Positions 5,047 to 7,210 of a stretch of 7,210 bases of DNA are shown in pieces. This DNA is from an uncultured Alphaproteobacteria bacterium (GTDB lineage: Bacteria; Pseudomonadota; Alphaproteobacteria; RF32; CAG-239): positions 1 through 7,210 of the forward strand of contig CAJGCO010000037.1 of the NCBI GenBank assembly GCA_904501925.1, read 5' to 3'. Position 1 is the stretch's first letter; the number at the start of each line of letters is the position of its first letter. The translations under genes and the position numbers were made by a program. The notes beneath the pieces were generated by a model, which made no database searches, was not told where the DNA came from, and saw only the letters and a program-made list of their open reading frames with translations.

Positions 5047-5400
5047 TCAATTATAAAATTCAGAAACAATAAGATAATTATCAGGATTTAAATTATATTT
5101 ATTAAAAACTAATCTTAACTTATTCTCCTTAGATTTTATAAAGTCCACCTCAGATAAAATAACAAAAATATCTTTCATAATATTTGTTATATCATCAATA
5201 GATGGTAAACCATCTGATTTAATAGGATTATCCATAATAATAAGAGAACTTTTATTTAATAAATTTGATGCTGCAGAAATAACTTTTTGATAAAAAACGT
5301 AGTTATAGTCTTCTTCATCATAAATACAATCTTCACATTGATTATATATTTTGCAATAAATGTTCTTAATTATTTTAATTTTATTTATATTATTGTTCAT
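5047..5400 (-). CDS. Hypothetical protein, 117 aa, with N-terminal Cys cluster
   Basis: I do not recognise a family. The protein is rich in Asn, Ile and Lys, as expected from the AT-rich DNA, with no signal peptide or membrane segment. An N-terminal basic stretch (about 5-19) is followed by three cysteines, Cys16, Cys22 and Cys25 (YCKIYNQCEDCIYDEEDY), then an acidic Asp/Glu/Tyr patch. The rest looks helical, with amphipathic stretches at about 35-50 and 68-92. Three closely spaced cysteines could bind metal, but a fourth ligand is not obvious. The ATG at 5400 has a weak purine-rich site (GAGAGA) upstream. The gene is on the same strand as the serine dehydratase gene, 101 bases before it, with a promoter at 5531-5503. 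A near-copy of its first nine or so codons and leader occurs 59 bases upstream. Confidence 0.7.
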   Translation of the reverse strand: MNNNINKIKIIKNIYCKIYNQCEDCIYDEEDYNYVFYQKVISAASNLLNKSSLIIMDNPIKSDGLPSIDDITNIMKDIFVILSEVDFIKSKENKLRLVFNKYNLNPDNYLIVSEFYN

Positions 5401-5423
5401 ATTTATCTCTCATTATAAGTGTT

Positions 5424-5459
5424 TCAATTGGTTTTAATTTTAGTTATATTATTATCCAT
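5424..5459 (-). pseudogene. Duplicated start of the 117-aa gene; 11-codon leader ORF
   Basis: On the minus strand ATG at 5459 begins MDNNITKIKTN followed by TGA. The real gene begins MNNNINKIKIIKN. The similarity extends upstream into the leader: both are preceded by ...GAGA(GAT/TAT)AAATATG. The offset is 59 bp, so this is a partial tandem duplication of the gene's start that ends in a stop. It lies between the likely promoter and the gene, so it would be transcribed and could be translated as a short leader peptide. It may be a neutral remnant or act on translation of the gene. Confidence 0.6.
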
Positions 5460-5499
5460 ATTTATATCTCACTTATCACACTCTTAATTAGAACATAAG

Positions 5500-5531
5500 T
5501 TGATATTAGTATTAAAAATTTAAAATATCAA
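5500..5531. promoter_or_regulatory. Promoter of the 117-aa gene inside an inverted repeat
   Basis: On the minus strand TTGATA (5531-5526) and TAATAT (5508-5503) are separated by 17 bases. The perfect 8-bp arms TTGATATT (5500-5507) and AATATCAA (5524-5531) cover both hexamers, so a symmetric repressor could block it. The same symmetry produces a weaker plus-strand promoter-like pair (TTGATA and TAAAAT, 15 apart). Confidence 0.5.
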
Positions 5532-5802
5532 TTATTTTTTTATTTTTTTTATAAAAACTATTATTTTTAGTAATTTTATATAATATGTTATATACTTTTA
5601 ACTATTTATCTGAGAATTAGAACCTGTATTACATAAGATATTATATGGGATATTGAATTATTAAAAAGTTTTTCACTAAAATACAGCGCAAATAATTTGG
5701 TTGATTTTAAAATAAAATAAAGTAAGGTAGACTCTACTTTTAAAAATTATTTTGTTTAATTTAATATCTATATAATTATGGTTGTAATGACTTTAATTGA
5801 TG

Positions 5803-5836
5803 AATAGTTGTGTATCAACCAACTATTGTCACAATA
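5803..5836. repeat. Overlapping inverted repeats before the right-hand operon
   Basis: AATAGTTG (5803-5810) and CAACTATT (5820-5827) form a perfect 8-bp stem with a 9-nt loop. A second pair, TATTGT-C-ACAATA (5824-5836), overlaps its right arm, so only one can form in RNA. They lie 48-80 bases before the ATG at 5884 and could be an operator, a leader structure or a recombination site. Confidence 0.5.
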
Positions 5837-5883
5837 AATGATTATTCGGATATCTTTAGTAATAACCTTAAAAACCTTGAAGT

Positions 5884-6090
5884 ATGCTCTATTTAAAAAT
5901 TATTGGTCTCATTGTGTGCTTAATTGTTGCCTGTATGGCATTTAAAAAAATTGTAGAAAGTGTATTAAATTTAATATCACTATCACACAACAAACAAACT
6001 CACCATAATGTTGAAAGAACAGGAATGGTGTATAACAAAAACTCGCATAAACTGGAAGCGGATAATAGAAAAACCGTTCCTTTTGAGTAG
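5884..6090 (+). CDS. Small membrane-anchored protein, 68 aa
   Basis: No family recognised. One hydrophobic segment at residues about 4-20 (IIGLIVCLIVACMAF) is probably a membrane anchor, followed by an amphipathic stretch (21-34) and a hydrophilic, His/Asn/Lys-rich tail. The cysteines at 12 and 17 lie inside the membrane segment and do not form a lipobox. The ATG has no Shine-Dalgarno; it is preceded by a 24-nt AT-rich leader nearly identical to the one before the third gene of this operon. First of three genes on the plus strand, 38 bases ahead of the next. A role beside the other two membrane proteins is the only hint of function. Confidence 0.6.
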   Translation: MLYLKIIGLIVCLIVACMAFKKIVESVLNLISLSHNKQTHHNVERTGMVYNKNSHKLEADNRKTVPFE

Positions 6091-6128
6091 TAATCAATAA
6101 AAGTAATTAACTTAAAAAATTTTATATT

Positions 6129-6731
6129 ATGAATGCTACTTGGATTTTTGTTGTTGGTGTGCTTTTGATTTTTGCAATTTTATGTTTCGTTTTCTTTTAT
6201 CAAACTCCTACTAAGTTAAAGTATGAAATGAGAGAAGATGATGAAGCTAAATGTGTCAAGCCTGGGTATTACTGGTACGACGATGATACGTTTTCAAAGT
6301 CTAGATTACCAGAAAAGAAACTTAAAGCTATTGTTGAACTTATAGAAGATGGCATTATATATGGTGACTTAACTGCATCAGAGCTTTTTTCTATAACAGA
6401 ACAGGAGTTGACTTGGGATGAAGCAAAAAAGTTTTTTGAAAATTTCTCATATCCATGTAAAAAGAATGAGAAAATAGTTTGGTATGATATTTATCAACTA
6501 ATTAATGTTCAAAAAACTTATCTATTAAAGGTATACAATAGTATTCCCAAGCGTCCTCGTTGTGGTGGTCAATGGTCTCGTTCTGAGTGTTGTAGTTTGC
6601 CAGAAAATGCATTTATACGGGATTTTCATTACGAATATACCTATGACACTCCCAAAGTGAACAAATTCTTTGTTCGTCCGGTAATTGCAATGAAGTGTCT
6701 TGCTCCAACTTTGTTGGATTGTAAGAAATAA
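6129..6731 (+). CDS. Membrane-anchored protein with DUF1566-like C-terminal half, 200 aa
   Basis: An N-terminal membrane segment (about 4-24, IFVVGVLLIFAILCFVFFY) leaves the remaining 175 residues probably outside the cytoplasm. The body has KAIVELIEDGIIYGD (66-80), LTWDEAKKFF (94-103), an aromatic VWYDIYQL (117-124), WSRSE (149-153) and FVRPVIAM (181-188). The order 'LTW-EA-K ... WS-SE ... FVRPV' recalls the DUF1566 / Fibrobacter succinogenes paralogous-domain proteins, often found on cell surfaces, but the domain here is compact and the match is by eye only. Eight cysteines (42, 110, 145, 154, 155, 190, 198 and one in the membrane segment) would allow disulfides. The ATG at 6129 lacks an SD and follows an AT-rich leader. 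The gene ends 21 bases before the third gene, and its stop codon forms the start of that gene's conserved leader. Confidence 0.75.
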   Translation: MNATWIFVVGVLLIFAILCFVFFYQTPTKLKYEMREDDEAKCVKPGYYWYDDDTFSKSRLPEKKLKAIVELIEDGIIYGDLTASELFSITEQELTWDEAKKFFENFSYPCKKNEKIVWYDIYQLINVQKTYLLKVYNSIPKRPRCGGQWSRSECCSLPENAFIRDFHYEYTYDTPKVNKFFVRPVIAMKCLAPTLLDCKK

Positions 6732-6752
6732 TAACGTTAAAAACATTGAATT

Positions 6753-7061
6753 ATGAATGAGATTTTCTTAACTGCAAAAGAGGCTGTTACATCTTTTGTT
6801 TTGCTTGAATGGGCTTGCCTTGTAGTATCTGCTGTACTATCAGTAAGTTTTGGTGTTGCAGTGCAGCATGCTGTAAAAGAATTTAAGCAAAAAGATTTTG
6901 ATTGCTTTTGGTTTTTCATTTTTCTGGCCACTGTTTCTTTAATTTGTGCTATTCTGGCAGCTTTTCCTTTTTGGGCTTATCCTGCAGACGGAATGTTTAT
7001 TCACTCCCTGATTTGGGTATTCTTATTTTCCCTACCAGGATATACACGCCCAAATAGGTAG
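6753..7061 (+). CDS. Small multi-pass membrane protein, 102 aa
   Basis: No family recognised. Three hydrophobic segments are visible at about 14-36, 51-73 and 82-96, separated by a short charged loop (VKEFKQKDFD, 41-50) and a periplasmic-like turn (AYPADG). The short basic end is GYTRPNR. The ATG at 6753 is preceded by a leader differing at only three of 24 positions from that of the first gene in this group, with no SD. It is the last gene of the three-gene unit, and a strong terminator follows after about seven bases. It could be an integral partner of the two anchored proteins, but nothing in the sequence proves this. Confidence 0.7.
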   Translation: MNEIFLTAKEAVTSFVLLEWACLVVSAVLSVSFGVAVQHAVKEFKQKDFDCFWFFIFLATVSLICAILAAFPFWAYPADGMFIHSLIWVFLFSLPGYTRPNR

Positions 7062-7067
7062 TAACCG

Positions 7068-7102
7068 TCCCCTCGCAATTATATATTGCGGGGGATTTTT
7101 TT
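7068..7102 (+). terminator. Terminator of the right-hand operon
   Basis: TCCCC-T-CGCAAT (7068-7079) pairs with ATTGCG-GGGGA (7085-7095), leaving one bulged T and a 5-nt loop, followed by seven T residues. The GC-rich stem stands out from the surrounding sequence. Nothing recognisable follows to the window end. Confidence 0.9.
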
Positions 7103-7210
7103 ATTTAGTGATTATTTATGTTTTATACATAAGAATAAATTAAGCGCTGAGGAATTGATTTTGTTTTAAGTGATAGAATGATATAAAAAGATGCAAATTG
7201 TATTTATATA

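Larger units (their letters stand above)
5401..5883. other. Long AT-rich intergenic region between divergent units
   Basis: These 483 bases hold no convincing gene. From left to right I see the duplicated gene-start remnant (5424-5480), the promoter of the 117-aa gene inside a perfect inverted repeat (5500-5531), a short palindrome GTAGA-C-TCTAC at 5727-5737 nested in AAAGTA...TACTTT, and paired hairpins at 5803-5836 just before the right-hand operon. The stretch from about 5540 to 5715 shows only AT-rich sequence with nothing I can name. Confidence 0.7.

Noticed and set aside
4946..5050. Upstream extension of the serine dehydratase gene to a TTG at 5050
   Set aside because: The 35 added residues have no family match and overlap the preceding gene, while the ATG at 4945 has an SD and matches the family N-terminus.
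5719..5740. AAAGTA...TACTTT palindrome as a terminator
   Set aside because: The stem is short and AT-rich and no transcript needing termination ends there; noted only as a weak palindrome.
6737..6931. Minus-strand ORF opposite the 102-aa membrane protein
   Set aside because: Antisense to a gene with a clear operon position and leader; composition looks non-coding.

Overview
The window looks like part of an AT-rich chromosome from an alphaproteobacterium with a small, low-GC genome. The evidence is an alphaproteobacterial-style HU protein, the archaeal-like 'type 2' valyl-tRNA synthetase also found in Rickettsiales and actinobacteria, and a single-chain iron-sulfur serine dehydratase. An uncultured host-associated or gut lineage would fit, but that is inference.

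Left part (1-2345): valS runs off the left edge on the minus strand behind a near-consensus promoter. A tiny zinc-ribbon gene faces the other way. Middle (2346-3067): a tRNA-Val(UAC) gene on the minus strand is followed by two tandem 168-bp units. Each unit ends with a copy of the tRNA 3' end, including CCA, plus the tRNA's own hairpin terminator. The layout closely resembles the rtT repeats behind tRNA-Tyr in the E. coli tyrT operon and is the most unusual feature of the window. Next come HU (GTG start, own terminator) and, on the same strand, L-serine dehydratase and a 117-residue protein of unknown function. A partial duplication of the 117-residue gene's start lies just upstream of it.

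Right part (5884-7102, plus strand): three small membrane-associated genes form an apparent operon closed by a strong terminator. The first and third start codons are preceded by nearly identical 24-nt AT-rich leaders with no Shine-Dalgarno, whereas the left-hand genes use purine-rich ribosome binding sites. These genes may therefore be a transferred or differently regulated accessory module. The 200-residue middle protein has a C-terminal half resembling DUF1566 (Fibrobacter succinogenes paralogous domain) proteins.

Functionally, the left half is housekeeping: charging of tRNA-Val, its tRNA, nucleoid structure and serine catabolism. The parts that remain unexplained are the tRNA-tail repeats, the duplicated gene start near 5400-5460, the 117-residue protein and the right-hand membrane operon.
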